64,000 nucleotides of DNA, taken from NCBI GenBank assembly GCA_902496455.1, contig CABVAY010000006.1, forward strand, positions 3,314 through 67,313. The letters run 5' to 3'. The DNA comes from an uncultured Collinsella sp. (GTDB lineage Bacteria; Actinomycetota; Coriobacteriia; Coriobacteriales; Coriobacteriaceae). Numbering within the stretch: the stretch's first letter is position 1; every line of letters begins with the position of its first letter. The notes under the pieces are model-generated. The model saw nothing but the letters and a program-made list of their open reading frames with translations. It searched no databases and was not told the DNA's origin. The position numbers and the translations under genes were made by a program. This document shows, one piece after another, positions 11,427-21,151 of this stretch.

Positions 11427-13562
11427 ATGGGGCGCAATAACAAGCATAAGCGTGGAGCTCGCAATCAGCGCGGGCCGGTGCGCAGCGAACGCCGTCCGAG
11501 CCTGACCGGGCGCGTGCAGCTCCATGAGCATAGCGCCTACGTTGTAACCGAAAACGGCGACTACAAGGTCATGCGCCGCGGTAAGCGCGAGATCATGGAT
11601 GGCGATACCGTTGCCGTGAGCATTAAGAACAGCCCGCACGGTGAGCGGCGCGCCGTGATCGAAAGCGTGGTTGAGCGTGCAGCCATAAGCGTGGTGGGCA
11701 CGTACCAGACCGCCGGTCCGCTCGGTGTGATCGAGCCGCTCGATTCGCGTCTGAAGGCCGACTTCTTCATTCTGCCCGAGGATACCTCGGCGGATCGTCT
11801 GGGTGTCCACCCGGGTGATGCTGTTGTCGCGCGCATTTTGACCTACCCGACGCGCCTGGAATCGGGTACCGTGACGATCGAGCGCCGCATTGGCGGAGAT
11901 GACGCGCCCGATTTGGGCGTTCAATATGTGATGGCGCGTTACGGCTATACCGATAGCTATCCCGAGGCCGCGCTGGACGAGGCCGAGGGGCTTTCGCTCG
12001 ATGTGTCCGCGGCGCTTAAGGACCCGCTCCGCCGCGATCTGCGCGACCGCTTTGTCATCACGATCGACCCAGTCGACGCGCGCGACTTTGACGACGCCAT
12101 TTCGCTGGAGCGCACGCCCGAGGGTGGCTACAAGCTGGGTGTGCATATCGCCGACGTTTCACACTATGTGGCTTGGGACGGGCATATCGATCTTGAGGCT
12201 CGCCATCGTACGACATCGGTGTATCTGGCCGATCGCGTGCTTCCCATGCTGCCCGAACGCCTGTCCTGTGACCTGTGCTCGCTTCGCCCTGACGAGGACC
12301 GTCTTGCGTTTACCGTTGACATTGAGCTCGATGCACAGGGTCGCGTGCGGCATTACGATCCGTACCCCAGCGTGATTCGCTCGCGTGTGCGTATGGACTA
12401 TGACGGCGCCGAGGCGCTGCTGGTGCGTGCCGGCGCGGTTGAGTATTCGGTGCTGGAGGGTGCGGCCGAGGATGTTGCGGCTGCCGAGACCTCGCGCGAG
12501 GAAGCGCTTGAGCGCGGTCTTGCGTGCGAGGAGGTCGCCCGCGGCTACAACGTCGACCTCTGCGATTTCCTTGTCGCCGCCAACGAACTCGCCGAACTTC
12601 GCCGTCGTATCCGTCGCGCCCGCGGCTCGGTCGATTTTGACACGGCCGAGATTCGTGCTCTATTGGATGAGGACGGAGTGCCCGTGCAGATTGTGGCGCG
12701 TGAGCGTTCGTGTGCCACGTCGCTTATCGAGGAAGCCATGCTGCTCGCCAACGAGTGCGTTGCAGAGTGGCTGGCAGACCGTGATATCGAGGCCTGCTAT
12801 CGCGTGCATGAGGATCCGAGCCCCGATAGCCTGCACGGTGCCGCCGTTGCGCTGGCGCAGCTAGGCATCATCGACGATCGCCGTGCTGCCGGTATTGCCC
12901 TGGGGAGCCCCGATGAGCTGCAGGCTGCAGTTGATGCTGCCGCCGGTACGGCCAACGCACCGCTCGTCAACACGCTGCTTCTGCGCAGCATGCAGCGCGC
13001 GCTGTACAAGCCGCGCAACGAGGGCCACTTTGCGCTCGCCGCGCCGTGCTACTGTCACTTTACGAGTCCCATCCGTCGCTACCCCGATCTGGTGGTGCAC
13101 CGCGTGCTCAAACTGCAGTTGGCCTATGAGCAGCTCGGCGGCAAGGACGCCTTGGTCCGTACGCCGCGGCTGATCGGCAAGGGGCGCGAGTCGCTGCCGC
13201 GCATTCTGCCGCAGATCTGCCGCGCATGTAGCGATGCCGAGCGCGCGGCAGATGCCGCCAGCCATGCGACGCAAAAGATCAAGATTGCCCAGTACTATGA
13301 GGACCGTCTGGGTGAGCGCTATGCCGGAACCGTCTCGTGGGTTAGCAGCATGGGCCTCTTTGTGCGCTTGGACCTAACACAGGTCGAGGGCCTGGTTTCA
13401 ATTAAGAGCCTGGGCAACGAGTGGCTCGAGTTCGACGAGGACGCGCTTACGCTGACGGGCGCCGACACGGGGACTCGCTATGAACTGGGCCAGCGCGTGA
13501 TTATCGAGGTCTCGCGCGTCAATACCACGCGTGGACACTTGGACTTTAAGCTTATCCATTAG
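11427..13562 (+). CDS. rnr: Ribonuclease R-type 3'-5' exoribonuclease
   Basis: 711-residue RNase II/R family enzyme that degrades structured RNA and, in known systems, works with tmRNA-SmpB in quality control. An N-terminal cold-shock-like RNA-binding region (~residues 25-150) is followed by the RNB catalytic domain with clustered acidic residues in DPVDARDFDDAISLE (~residues 215-230). A C-terminal S1 domain begins near residue 630 (YAGTVSWVSSMGLFVRLDL). The start is ATG 11427 after AGGAGG. It stands between terminators at 11316 and 13592, so it is probably transcribed alone. In many bacteria rnr and smpB are adjacent; here smpB is 8.5 kb away. Confidence 0.95.
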   Translation: MGRNNKHKRGARNQRGPVRSERRPSLTGRVQLHEHSAYVVTENGDYKVMRRGKREIMDGDTVAVSIKNSPHGERRAVIESVVERAAISVVGTYQTAGPLGVIEPLDSRLKADFFILPEDTSADRLGVHPGDAVVARILTYPTRLESGTVTIERRIGGDDAPDLGVQYVMARYGYTDSYPEAALDEAEGLSLDVSAALKDPLRRDLRDRFVITIDPVDARDFDDAISLERTPEGGYKLGVHIADVSHYVAWDGHIDLEARHRTTSVYLADRVLPMLPERLSCDLCSLRPDEDRLAFTVDIELDAQGRVRHYDPYPSVIRSRVRMDYDGAEALLVRAGAVEYSVLEGAAEDVAAAETSREEALERGLACEEVARGYNVDLCDFLVAANELAELRRRIRRARGSVDFDTAEIRALLDEDGVPVQIVARERSCATSLIEEAMLLANECVAEWLADRDIEACYRVHEDPSPDSLHGAAVALAQLGIIDDRRAAGIALGSPDELQAAVDAAAGTANAPLVNTLLLRSMQRALYKPRNEGHFALAAPCYCHFTSPIRRYPDLVVHRVLKLQLAYEQLGGKDALVRTPRLIGKGRESLPRILPQICRACSDAERAADAASHATQKIKIAQYYEDRLGERYAGTVSWVSSMGLFVRLDLTQVEGLVSIKSLGNEWLEFDEDALTLTGADTGTRYELGQRVIIEVSRVNTTRGHLDFKLIH

Positions 13563-13591
13563 CTAAATCCCGACTCGTGGCGAGAGAGCGG

Positions 13592-13618
13592 AGGGCGGTC
13601 TTTCGGGACCGCCCTTCG
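13592..13618 (+). terminator. Terminator after rnr
   Basis: AGGGCGGTC (13592-13600) and GACCGCCCT (13607-13615) form a 9-bp stem with a short loop. The T-run after it is poor. Confidence 0.7.
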
Positions 13619-13681
13619 CATTTGAATCGTGACTACCTTGTCGTCTGCTCGGCCGCCCGCTTACCTGCTATTTGAGAGGTA

Positions 13682-13719
13682 AAACCTACCAAAATAAACC
13701 TGTCCCTTTTGGCAGGTTT
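13682..13719. repeat. Hairpin repeat, family A, copy 3
   Basis: AAACCTACCAAAA (13682-13694) and TTTTGGCAGGTTT (13707-13719) are inverted repeats with one mismatch around a loop with CCTGTCCC. As with copy 1, it sits directly in front of a start codon, here that of the serine recombinase. Confidence 0.8.
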
Positions 13720-13738
13720 ACAAGAAAGCGGGGATGAG

Positions 13739-14344
13739 ATGGCGACGGTGTACGGGTATGCGCGGGTGAGTTCGCGCGATCAGAATCTGAATCGGCAGCT
13801 GGATGCGCTGGGCGCCTATGGCGTGGGCTCAGCGAATATTTATGCCGACCATGCGAGCGGCAAGGACTTCGATCGACCGCATTATCGCGAGCTGTTGCAC
13901 GTCCTGGGAGACGGGGACGTGCTGGTGGTGCTTTCTATCGACCGACTTGGTCGTAATTACTCCGAGATTCTTGAGGAATGGCGACGCATTACCAAGGAGC
14001 TCGGGGTTGCCATTGTGGTGTTGGACATGCCATTGCTTGACACGCGCGTCAGGGCCAGCGGCGCGCCGGATGTGACCAACACCCTGATTGCCGATATTGT
14101 GCTGCAACTGCTGAGCTACGTGGCGCAGGTGGAGCGCGAGAATATCCATCGGCGCCAGGCGGAGGGAATTGCAGCGGCGCGGGCGCGAGGGGTTCGTTTC
14201 GGTCGACCTCGCAAGCCGTGCCCTCCTCAGTTTGAGCTGGTGCGCGATAGCTATGAGGCAGGCGATATTACCCGCAGCCAGGCAGCAAAGTGCCTGGGCG
14301 TGTGCGTGGGGACGTTCGATCGCTGGATGCGCGAGGCAGGGTAG
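13739..14344 (+). CDS. Serine recombinase (resolvase/invertase family)
   Basis: 201-residue site-specific recombinase. The N-terminal resolvase domain has the catalytic Ser in YGYARVSSRDQNLNRQ and the conserved LSIDRLGRNYSEI. The long linker helix (VAQVERENIHRRQAEGIAAA) leads into a Hin-type helix-turn-helix at ~150-200 (RFGRPRKP...TRSQAAKCLGVCVGTFDRWM). Length fits resolvases and DNA invertases, not the large serine integrases. ATG 13739 is preferred over an in-frame TTG at 13709 lying inside the family A repeat. No invertible segment or transposase is recognised nearby, so this may be a relic of a mobile element or a stand-alone recombinase. Confidence 0.92.
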   Translation: MATVYGYARVSSRDQNLNRQLDALGAYGVGSANIYADHASGKDFDRPHYRELLHVLGDGDVLVVLSIDRLGRNYSEILEEWRRITKELGVAIVVLDMPLLDTRVRASGAPDVTNTLIADIVLQLLSYVAQVERENIHRRQAEGIAAARARGVRFGRPRKPCPPQFELVRDSYEAGDITRSQAAKCLGVCVGTFDRWMREAG

Positions 14345-14448
14345 GGGTTTGCGTCGCTTTGTCGCTTCCTGTTGCGATTCAAATTTTGATACGGCGACGA
14401 TGCCATTTGGGGCTACACTCGCTGATATTCAAAAAAGGAGGTTGGCCC

Positions 14449-15030
14449 TTGGCGCGCGTAAAACAAATAATCGGATGGACCGCAATTGTTCTGTTCGTTG
14501 CAACGCTGGCGGGCATCTGGGTGCTGACGGAGCAAAATGCGGTGGAGACGTCGTTGCTGAGCGAGTCTACCGCGCGTGTGGTGGAGGGCCAGGCTACGGG
14601 CGTTCAGGCTGTCGATGCCACGGGTGAAGCTCAGGCGGAGAACGGAATGACCGGGGGCACCGATTCGGCTGCCTCGAATGTCCGGTCTGGCCGACTTGCT
14701 TCCATTCGCATGTGGGTGGGCACGAACGTCCGTCGCGTTGCCCATACCGTAGAGTTTTTCTTCGTCGGATTGTTCGCCTCCGTGGTCGTGGTTTGCTTTT
14801 CCAGGCGTCCGTGGAGCGTATGCTCCCGTTGCGTGCCCGTATTGCTCTTTTGCGCCGCCTGCTCCGTTGGCGATCAGGTACATAAGATCTTTGTTCCCGG
14901 CAGGCATTTCGACGTTATCGATTTAGGATTCGATGCTGCGGGCTATGTCACCGCCATGCTGTTGGTATTGCTGGCAGCGGCGTTGGTGCGCCATGCGACT
15001 CGGCCGATCGGCGCCCATGCGAGGCGCTAG
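14449..15030 (+). CDS. VanZ-like family membrane protein
   Basis: 193-residue membrane protein. A first hydrophobic helix lies at ~8-24 and three more follow residue 100, separated by a Gly/Ala/Ser-rich loop (~45-85). The VanZ-like signature is visible: HTVEFFFVGLF, then DQVHKIFVPGRHFDVIDLGFDAAGY. VanZ itself gives low-level teicoplanin resistance by an unknown mechanism, and most homologues have no tested role. TTG 14449 is chosen because AAGGAGG at 14435-14441 is spaced seven bases from it. It lies about 100 bases after the recombinase gene and ends before a terminator at 15112. Confidence 0.82.
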   Translation: MARVKQIIGWTAIVLFVATLAGIWVLTEQNAVETSLLSESTARVVEGQATGVQAVDATGEAQAENGMTGGTDSAASNVRSGRLASIRMWVGTNVRRVAHTVEFFFVGLFASVVVVCFSRRPWSVCSRCVPVLLFCAACSVGDQVHKIFVPGRHFDVIDLGFDAAGYVTAMLLVLLAAALVRHATRPIGAHARR

Positions 15031-15111
15031 CCGGTAACAAACCCGTTTCTGATAATGCGGCCTCGTTGAATTATTTCGTGTCGCGCGTATTTCCGAGCGG
15101 TCGGATTTGAG

Positions 15112-15138
15112 GGGCGAGCGGTAGAACGCTCGCCCTTT
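15112..15138 (+). terminator. Terminator after the VanZ-like gene
   Basis: GGGCGAGCG (15112-15120) and CGCTCGCCC (15127-15135) form a 9-bp stem with a six-base loop, followed by TTT. Confidence 0.78.
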
Positions 15139-15234
15139 GTGCGCCACGATGCGGCACAATGTACCGCAAAAGCTGTTTGTATCCGGTACGAATCGTTCGT
15201 TGGTCTTTAATTCTTCTCAACGGAGGTGTTTGAG

Positions 15235-16086
15235 ATGGCAAACGGATTGCTTTTGCGGCTTCGCGAGCGTGAGCTCAGCGCGAGCCCGGCGGAACGCAAT
15301 GTCATCGCATATGTAAGCGCTCATCCGCACGAGGTGGTCGGGCTGTCCGTCCGCGGTCTTGCCGATGTCACGTTCTCCTCGCCCTCGAGCATTTTGCGCT
15401 TTTGCAAGCGTTTGGGTTTTGCGGGCTACAAGGAGTTCCAGCGCGAACTGATTGCCGAGCTGGCGCTCTTAGGTGACAAGAAAGACATAGCCCTCGAGGA
15501 CATCTCCATGGATGACAGCGTCGAACGTATCGTGGGGAAGGTGATGAAAAGCAACGTGCGCACAATCGAGGCGACGGCGCGAACGCTCGATTACAACGTC
15601 TTGGAGCGATGCGCGGCCCGTCTTAAGCGGGCACGCGCGGTCAATCTGTTCGGTATTGGTGCCTCTCGTTTGGTCGCGCACGACCTGGCGCAAAAGCTCA
15701 TGCGTGTCGACAAAGAGTGCCATCTGTACGACGACTGGCATGATCAGCTCTTATGTGCCAAGAACATGCATGAGGGCGATATGGCAATCGCCTTTAGCTA
15801 CTCGGGCTTGACGCAAGAGGTGCTGGACTGCACCGCCGAGGCTCAACGTCACAACTGTCCCGTTGTGGCCGTTACCAAAGTAGATGGATCATCCAAGCTT
15901 GCCACCATGGTCGATGCCGTGCTCGGCGTCGCTGCGAGTGAACCCTTGGTCCGCAGCGGTGCCATGGCTTCGCGTATGGCCCAGCTTATGGTTGTCGATG
16001 CCCTGTACGCTGCTTACGTTGCCAGCGACTACGAACGGGCGACGCATGTCATAAAGCAAAACTACATCGAGAAACAGGAAAGATGA
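15235..16086 (+). CDS. murR: RpiR family regulator of MurNAc catabolism (MurR-like)
   Basis: 283-residue transcription factor. The N-terminal RpiR helix-turn-helix (~residues 1-77) includes LSVRGLADVTFSSPSSILRFCKRLGFAGYKEF. A C-terminal SIS sugar-phosphate-binding domain (~residues 120-260) has LFGIGASRLVAHDLAQKL and IAFSYSGLTQEVL. It is first in a cluster with murQ, a PTS EIIBC and a MupG-like gene, so the likely ligand is MurNAc-6-phosphate; this is inferred from context. ATG 15235 follows CGGAGGTG. The gap to murQ is 10 bases. Confidence 0.88.
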   Translation: MANGLLLRLRERELSASPAERNVIAYVSAHPHEVVGLSVRGLADVTFSSPSSILRFCKRLGFAGYKEFQRELIAELALLGDKKDIALEDISMDDSVERIVGKVMKSNVRTIEATARTLDYNVLERCAARLKRARAVNLFGIGASRLVAHDLAQKLMRVDKECHLYDDWHDQLLCAKNMHEGDMAIAFSYSGLTQEVLDCTAEAQRHNCPVVAVTKVDGSSKLATMVDAVLGVAASEPLVRSGAMASRMAQLMVVDALYAAYVASDYERATHVIKQNYIEKQER

Positions 16087-16096
16087 GGTGAATGAA

Positions 16097-17020
<924 letters not shown>

Positions 17021-17077
17021 GTGCACGGCGTGAGCTGATATGACATCTAGACGAGATACCCAATATAAGGAGGAGTT

Positions 17078-18508
17078 ATGACGAACAAAGAGCTGGCTCA
17101 AAAGCTGCTGGACCTTTTGGGCGGTAAAGACAACGTGCTCGCAAACGCGGCGTGCATGACGCGCCTGCGCGTGACCGTCAAAGACACGGGCAACGTCGAC
17201 ACGGAGGGTATTAAGGCGCTCGACGGCGTGATGGGCCTGGTCGAGGACGACACGATGCAGATCGTGCTGGGTCCGGGCAAGGTGAATAAGGTGCTCGAGG
17301 AGTTCTCCAAGCTCACCGGCCTTGCGAAAGGCGTTGCCGACGAGAGCGTGGTTGACGCTGCGGCCACAAACAAGGCCGCGCAGAAAGCCAAGTACGAGTC
17401 CAAGCCGGTTCAGGCCTTCCTCAAGAAGATTTCCAATGTCTTCGTCGCCCTGCTTCCCGGCATCATTGCGGCTGGCCTCATCAACGGTATCTGCAACGTC
17501 ATTAACGTCTCGACGGCAGGCGCGCTTGCAGGCGAGTGGTGGTACCAGGGCATTCGTTCCATGGGCTGGGCCCTGTTTGCCTATCTGCCCATCTTGGTGG
17601 GCTATAACGCGGCACGTGAGTTTGGTGGCTCCGCTGCGCTGGGCGGCATCGCCGGCATGATGTGTATCGCCAACAGTGCCATGCCCCTGCTTGCGCCTGG
17701 CGCGGCTGATCCTGCCACTGCCATTCTGCTGCCGCTCACCAATGCGCAGTACAACCCCGCGGCGGGTGGCATGATCGCGGCTCTCATCGCTGGTGCATTT
17801 TTTGCCTGGATGGAGCGTCAGATTCGCAAGGTTATGCCCAACGCGCTCGACACGTTCTTGTCCCCGCTGTTGGTGCTCATCATCGGCGCCTTTGCTCTGA
17901 TGCTCGTCATCCAGCCGGTTGGCGCATGGCTGACGACTGCCATCTTTAGCGTTTTGACCTTTATCTTCGAGAAACTGGGCGTCCTGGGCGGCTATATCCT
18001 GTCGGCAGGCTTCTTGCCGCTGGTGTCCGTCGGCCTGCATCAGGCGCTCACGCCGATCCACGCTATGCTCAACGATCCCGACGGCGCTACCAAGGGTATC
18101 AATTACCTGCTTCCCATCCTTATGATGGCTGGCGGCGGCCAGGTCGGTGCCGGTTTGGCGCTGTACTTTAAGACCAAGAACGCCAAGCTCAAGAAGTACG
18201 TCGCAGAGTCCATTCCCGTTGGAATCCTGGGTGTGGGCGAGCCTCTGATGTATGCTGTTACGCTGCCGCTCGTTCGTCCGTTTGTGACGGCCTGCCTGGG
18301 TGCCGGATTTGGCGGCGCGCTCGCGGCGCTGCTTCACATCGGCACGGTTTCTCAGGGCGTTTCCGGTCTGTTTGGCCTACTGATCGTTGTTCCTGGCCAG
18401 CAGCTCGGCTACGTTGCCGCTATGCTGCTTGCCTATGCCGCCGGCTTTGTCCTGACGTGGTTCTTTGGCGTCGACGAGCAGAAGATCAACGAGTTCTTTG
18501 GCGAGTAG
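17078..18508 (+). CDS. murP: PTS EIIBC component, probably for MurNAc or MurNAc-disaccharide
   Basis: 476-residue membrane permease that imports a sugar while phosphorylating it. EIIB (~1-85) has the phospho-accepting Cys26 in AACMTRLRV; EIIC (~110-470) has about ten hydrophobic segments and the sugar-site-like GVGEPLMYAVTLP. No EIIA domain is fused, so a separate IIA protein is needed; the Crr-like gene at 47653 is one candidate. Neighbours murQ and the MupG-like gene imply MurNAc or GlcNAc-MurNAc as substrate, the latter fitting the S. aureus pathway. Start ATG 17078 follows AAGGAGG. Confidence 0.88.
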   Translation: MTNKELAQKLLDLLGGKDNVLANAACMTRLRVTVKDTGNVDTEGIKALDGVMGLVEDDTMQIVLGPGKVNKVLEEFSKLTGLAKGVADESVVDAAATNKAAQKAKYESKPVQAFLKKISNVFVALLPGIIAAGLINGICNVINVSTAGALAGEWWYQGIRSMGWALFAYLPILVGYNAAREFGGSAALGGIAGMMCIANSAMPLLAPGAADPATAILLPLTNAQYNPAAGGMIAALIAGAFFAWMERQIRKVMPNALDTFLSPLLVLIIGAFALMLVIQPVGAWLTTAIFSVLTFIFEKLGVLGGYILSAGFLPLVSVGLHQALTPIHAMLNDPDGATKGINYLLPILMMAGGGQVGAGLALYFKTKNAKLKKYVAESIPVGILGVGEPLMYAVTLPLVRPFVTACLGAGFGGALAALLHIGTVSQGVSGLFGLLIVVPGQQLGYVAAMLLAYAAGFVLTWFFGVDEQKINEFFGE

Positions 18509-18575
18509 TTTGATATCGCGAGCCGTGTTGCTCGGGGCTCGCGGTGCGCGGCAGATTTCTTGATGCTATGGTTGT

Positions 18576-18609
18576 GCCGGCGGGGCTAGCTGCTCCGCCG
18601 GCCTTTTTT
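18576..18609 (+). terminator. Terminator between the PTS gene and mupG
   Basis: GCCGGCGG (18576-18583) and CCGCCGGC (18595-18602) form a stem followed by six Ts. The T-run abuts the mupG ribosome site (AAAGGAG at 18610), so the structure could control mupG as well as end the upstream transcript. Confidence 0.8.
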
Positions 18610-18625
18610 AAAGGAGCGTTGAAGC

Positions 18626-19678
18626 GTGAAAACGGGTATTTCGATTTATCTTTCCAGCCCTCTGCAGGATATTGAGCGGACGATTGAACATGGTGCCGCG
18701 GCGGGTGCGCGCTATGCGTTCACCTCGCTGCATATTCCCGAGGATGGGGGAGCGGCGTATGCCGATAAGGTCCGTCATGTGCTGTCGCTGCTTTCCGCCC
18801 GCGGCATTGCGCTCATTGCCGATGTGGGGCCTCGCACGTGCGATTTGCTCGGGCTTGAGCGCATCGAGGACCTGCGCGATCTGGGGTTGGAATACCTTCG
18901 TTTGGACTATGGCTTTAGCGCCCAGCGGGTCGCGGAGCTGTCCGGTGTATTTCACATTGTGGTCAATGCATCGACGGTGAGTTCTGATGAAATCGCATCG
19001 TGGCGTGAGGCCGGTGCCGATGTGACTCGTTTTGCCGCCTGCCACAATTTTTACCCCAAGCCTTATACCGGTTTAGCTCTTGAAGATGTTGCTCGGACGA
19101 ATCTTCGTCTTGCGGCGCTTGGATTCGAAATCATGGCTTTTGTGCCGGGTGATGCTAACGTTCGCGGGCCGGTATTCGAGGGACTGCCGACGGTCGAGGC
19201 GCAGCGCGGTCGCGCGTCAAAGGTTGCTCTCAATATGCTTGAGCTTGCACATGGCGCCGATTGCGACATTGTGTTGGTCGGCGACCCCGATCTATCCGAT
19301 GCGGGCTGGGCGCAGTTTGCTCAAGTTTCCGCCGGATACGTGGATTTGCAATGCGAGCTTGAGCCCGGTTATACCTATGTGCGCGGGCAGATTCATCACG
19401 ACCGGCCCGACTCGAGTGTCCTCATCTTTAGGTCTCAGGAGTCACGTACGAAGCTTAAGCCGGATTCCGTGCCGACGGATGCCGGAGCCGGCCTGCCGCG
19501 AAAGGCGGGGTCGATCGCTGTGAGTAATAGCGGATATGGGCGCTACGAAGGCGAGCTTGAGATTGCGCGGGTCGATCTTCCCGGCGACGAGCGCATGAAC
19601 GTTGCGGGCCATATCACGCCCGAGGCAATGGAGCTGCTGCCGTTCATCAAACGCGGATTCGGGGTACGGTTCGTTTAG
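18626..19678 (+). CDS. mupG: DUF871 / MupG-like 6-phospho-N-acetylmuramidase
   Basis: 350-residue cytoplasmic protein of the DUF871 family: an N-terminal TIM-barrel (~1-235, beginning GISIYLSSP) and a small C-terminal cyclophilin-like domain (~240-350). S. aureus MupG, from this family, splits GlcNAc-MurNAc-6-phosphate into GlcNAc and MurNAc-6-phosphate, and lies with murQ, murP and murR. The same four functions are present here, so the same reaction is inferred. GTG 18626 follows AAAGGAG. A terminator-like hairpin lies only 16 bases upstream, so expression may be uncoupled from the preceding PTS gene. Confidence 0.85.
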   Translation: MKTGISIYLSSPLQDIERTIEHGAAAGARYAFTSLHIPEDGGAAYADKVRHVLSLLSARGIALIADVGPRTCDLLGLERIEDLRDLGLEYLRLDYGFSAQRVAELSGVFHIVVNASTVSSDEIASWREAGADVTRFAACHNFYPKPYTGLALEDVARTNLRLAALGFEIMAFVPGDANVRGPVFEGLPTVEAQRGRASKVALNMLELAHGADCDIVLVGDPDLSDAGWAQFAQVSAGYVDLQCELEPGYTYVRGQIHHDRPDSSVLIFRSQESRTKLKPDSVPTDAGAGLPRKAGSIAVSNSGYGRYEGELEIARVDLPGDERMNVAGHITPEAMELLPFIKRGFGVRFV

Positions 19679-19770
19679 CGTGTGACCCGTGGGCTACAAT
19701 TGGCCCATCATACGAAGGCGCCTCGTGTGGCGTGTGCCTGCGTTGGCCGATCTATATTCGGAGGATTCCC

Positions 19771-20130
19771 ATGACCGTACTGTTTGTTGAATATCCCAAG
19801 TGCTCGACCTGTAAGAAGGCCAAGGCATGGCTGGACGAACATGGGGTAGAGTATATCGACCGCGATATCGTTTTGGACAACCCCACGGCCGATGAGCTTG
19901 CGACCTGGATTGCTCGTTCGGGGCTGCCGGTGCGGCGCTTCTTTAATTCGTCGGGCATGAAATATCGAGAGCTGGGTCTGAAGGCGCGTCTGGATGCGGG
20001 CATGACGGATCGGGAGTGCTACGAGCTGCTGGCGACCGACGGCATGCTGGTCAAGCGTCCGCTGCTGGTGGGCGACGACTTTGCGATTCCCGGCTTTAGG
20101 GAATCGGCTTGGGCCGAGGCGTTGCTGTAG
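19771..20130 (+). CDS. Spx/ArsC (arsenate reductase-like) family protein
   Basis: 119-residue thioredoxin-fold protein. The N-terminal CXXC is in YPKCSTCKKAKAWLDEHGV (~residues 7-25) and the family's RFFNSSGMKYRELGL (~residues 53-67) follows. Such proteins are either glutaredoxin- or thioredoxin-linked reductases or Spx-like RNA polymerase regulators; the sequence does not decide, and no arsenic genes are nearby. ATG 19771 follows GGAGG. It ends just before a 15-bp-arm palindrome shared with the convergent gene at 20203. Confidence 0.88.
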   Translation: MTVLFVEYPKCSTCKKAKAWLDEHGVEYIDRDIVLDNPTADELATWIARSGLPVRRFFNSSGMKYRELGLKARLDAGMTDRECYELLATDGMLVKRPLLVGDDFAIPGFRESAWAEALL

Positions 20131-20136
20131 CGGCTG

Positions 20137-20184
20137 CGGAAAGTGCGTCCCGTTTTGAGTGCTCAGGGTGGGACGCACTTTCCG
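20137..20184. terminator. Bidirectional hairpin between convergent genes
   Basis: CGGAAAGTGCGTCCC (20137-20151) and GGGACGCACTTTCCG (20170-20184) are perfect 15-bp arms. It separates the Spx/ArsC gene from the minus-strand gene ending at 20203. With a GTCCC core and no clear T-run, it may be another dispersed palindrome that serves as terminator. Confidence 0.65.
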
Positions 20185-20202
20185 CCGGCGGGCCTGCCCC
20201 AG

Positions 20203-20613
20203 TCAGTCCGCCAGCTGTGCCCATTCGTGCGGATCGTAGACCTTTACGTGTTTGTTGGGCTTGCCGCTCCAGTACTCCTCGTCCATAAAGGGCAGATATG
20301 CCTGAACGCCGGGGCAGATAAAGGGAATCCGCTGCTGTTGCAGTCGCTCGCGCTGGCGCTGCTCCAGGTGCGCCTCGGATATGACGGTCGGCAGGCCGGA
20401 CAGCTCGACGAGGCTTGCCTGGATTCGCTTAAGGTCGGGGAGTCCCGCGTGCCATGACATCCGCATGATCAAAAAGGATGCACGGCGGTATTTTGCCTGC
20501 ACCACAGTAATGGCGGGGCGTAACGTGGGGTGAATTTTGTCCCGTTCGGGCCAAAGGTCGGCAGTGATCTCGAGGCCCAGGGTCTCCCATAGGTAATCAA
20601 GCTCTTCGTCCAT
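20203..20613 (-). CDS. Hypothetical protein, possibly truncated MarR-like regulator
   Basis: 136-residue soluble protein. The segment QQQRIPFICPGVQAYLPFMD resembles a conserved motif (IPFI-PG-Q-YLPFL) that I recall from a group of MarR-like winged-helix proteins of Gram-positive bacteria, where the DNA-binding domain follows it. Here only about 26 residues follow, so a DNA-binding domain is missing and the gene may be a shortened relic or a ligand-domain-only version. The start ATG (20611-20613) has a weak GAGGCG ribosome site. It converges on the Spx/ArsC gene. Confidence 0.55.
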   Translation of the reverse strand: MDEELDYLWETLGLEITADLWPERDKIHPTLRPAITVVQAKYRRASFLIMRMSWHAGLPDLKRIQASLVELSGLPTVISEAHLEQRQRERLQQQRIPFICPGVQAYLPFMDEEYWSGKPNKHVKVYDPHEWAQLAD

Positions 20614-20816
20614 GGCGCCTCGATATCTACGCGATCATTGATACTTCGATTGTGTTGCCTGGTGCTATCGTTTTCACGGTAGAATCTGCCAACGGTTGAC
20701 GGCTACCGCTCGCGGCGTTTTGCCCTTCGTGTACAGCGGTTGGCTTCACAGGTCCTTCACGGGTTGGACTAAATTAGGCCAATTTGACTGAATTTCAAAA
20801 AAGTCAAAATTAGGGC

Positions 20817-20845
20817 TTGCGTCACGGCGGGACTTCCCGTATATT
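20817..20845 (+). promoter_or_regulatory. Sigma70-type promoter for the tRNA pair
   Basis: TTGCGT (20817-20822) and TATATT (20840-20845) are separated by 17 bases, placing the start about 40 bases before tRNA-Gln. Confidence 0.7.
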
Positions 20846-20889
20846 TCTTTCTTGCGCAAAGGCACAGCCGAGCGCTGCGATGCAGTCAT

Positions 20890-20963
20890 TGGGATGTCGT
20901 CTAATGGCAGGACAGCGGATTCTGGTTCCGTCAATGGGGGTTCGACTCCCTCCATCCCAGCCA
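20890..20963 (+). tRNA. tRNA-Gln (CTG anticodon)
   Basis: A 74-base cloverleaf with encoded CCA. The acceptor stem TGGGATG pairs with CATCCCA. The anticodon loop TTCTGGT gives CTG, reading CAG codons. The T-loop GGTTCGACTC is standard. It precedes tRNA-Glu by 17 bases. Confidence 0.95.
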
Positions 20964-20980
20964 TTGCATTTGCTACATAT

Positions 20981-21057
20981 GGCCCGTTCGTCTAGCGGTT
21001 TAGGACGCCGCCCTCTCAAGGCGGAGATCACCAGTTCGAATCTGGTACGGGCTACCA
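20981..21057 (+). tRNA. tRNA-Glu (CTC anticodon)
   Basis: A 77-base cloverleaf with encoded CCA. GGCCCGT pairs with ACGGGCT (one G-U). The anticodon loop CTCTCAA gives CTC, reading GAG codons. It shares a transcript with tRNA-Gln and is followed by a terminator. Confidence 0.95.
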
Positions 21058-21067
21058 AAATTGAACG

Positions 21068-21095
21068 CCCGGGCCTCGTAAGAGACCCGGGTTTT
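21068..21095 (+). terminator. Terminator after the tRNA operon
   Basis: CCCGGG (21068-21073) pairs with CCCGGG (21086-21091), extended by CTC/GAG inside, followed by TTTT. Confidence 0.85.
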
Positions 21096-21151
21096 GTGTA
21101 TTGACCGTATATACGGCGCCTGCCGTGTTTCGCTCAGATCGAGGAGTAGCC

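Noticed and set aside
13709..13738. TTG start for the serine recombinase inside the family A repeat
   Set aside because: No ribosome site is available there, and the conserved domain starts right after ATG 13739.
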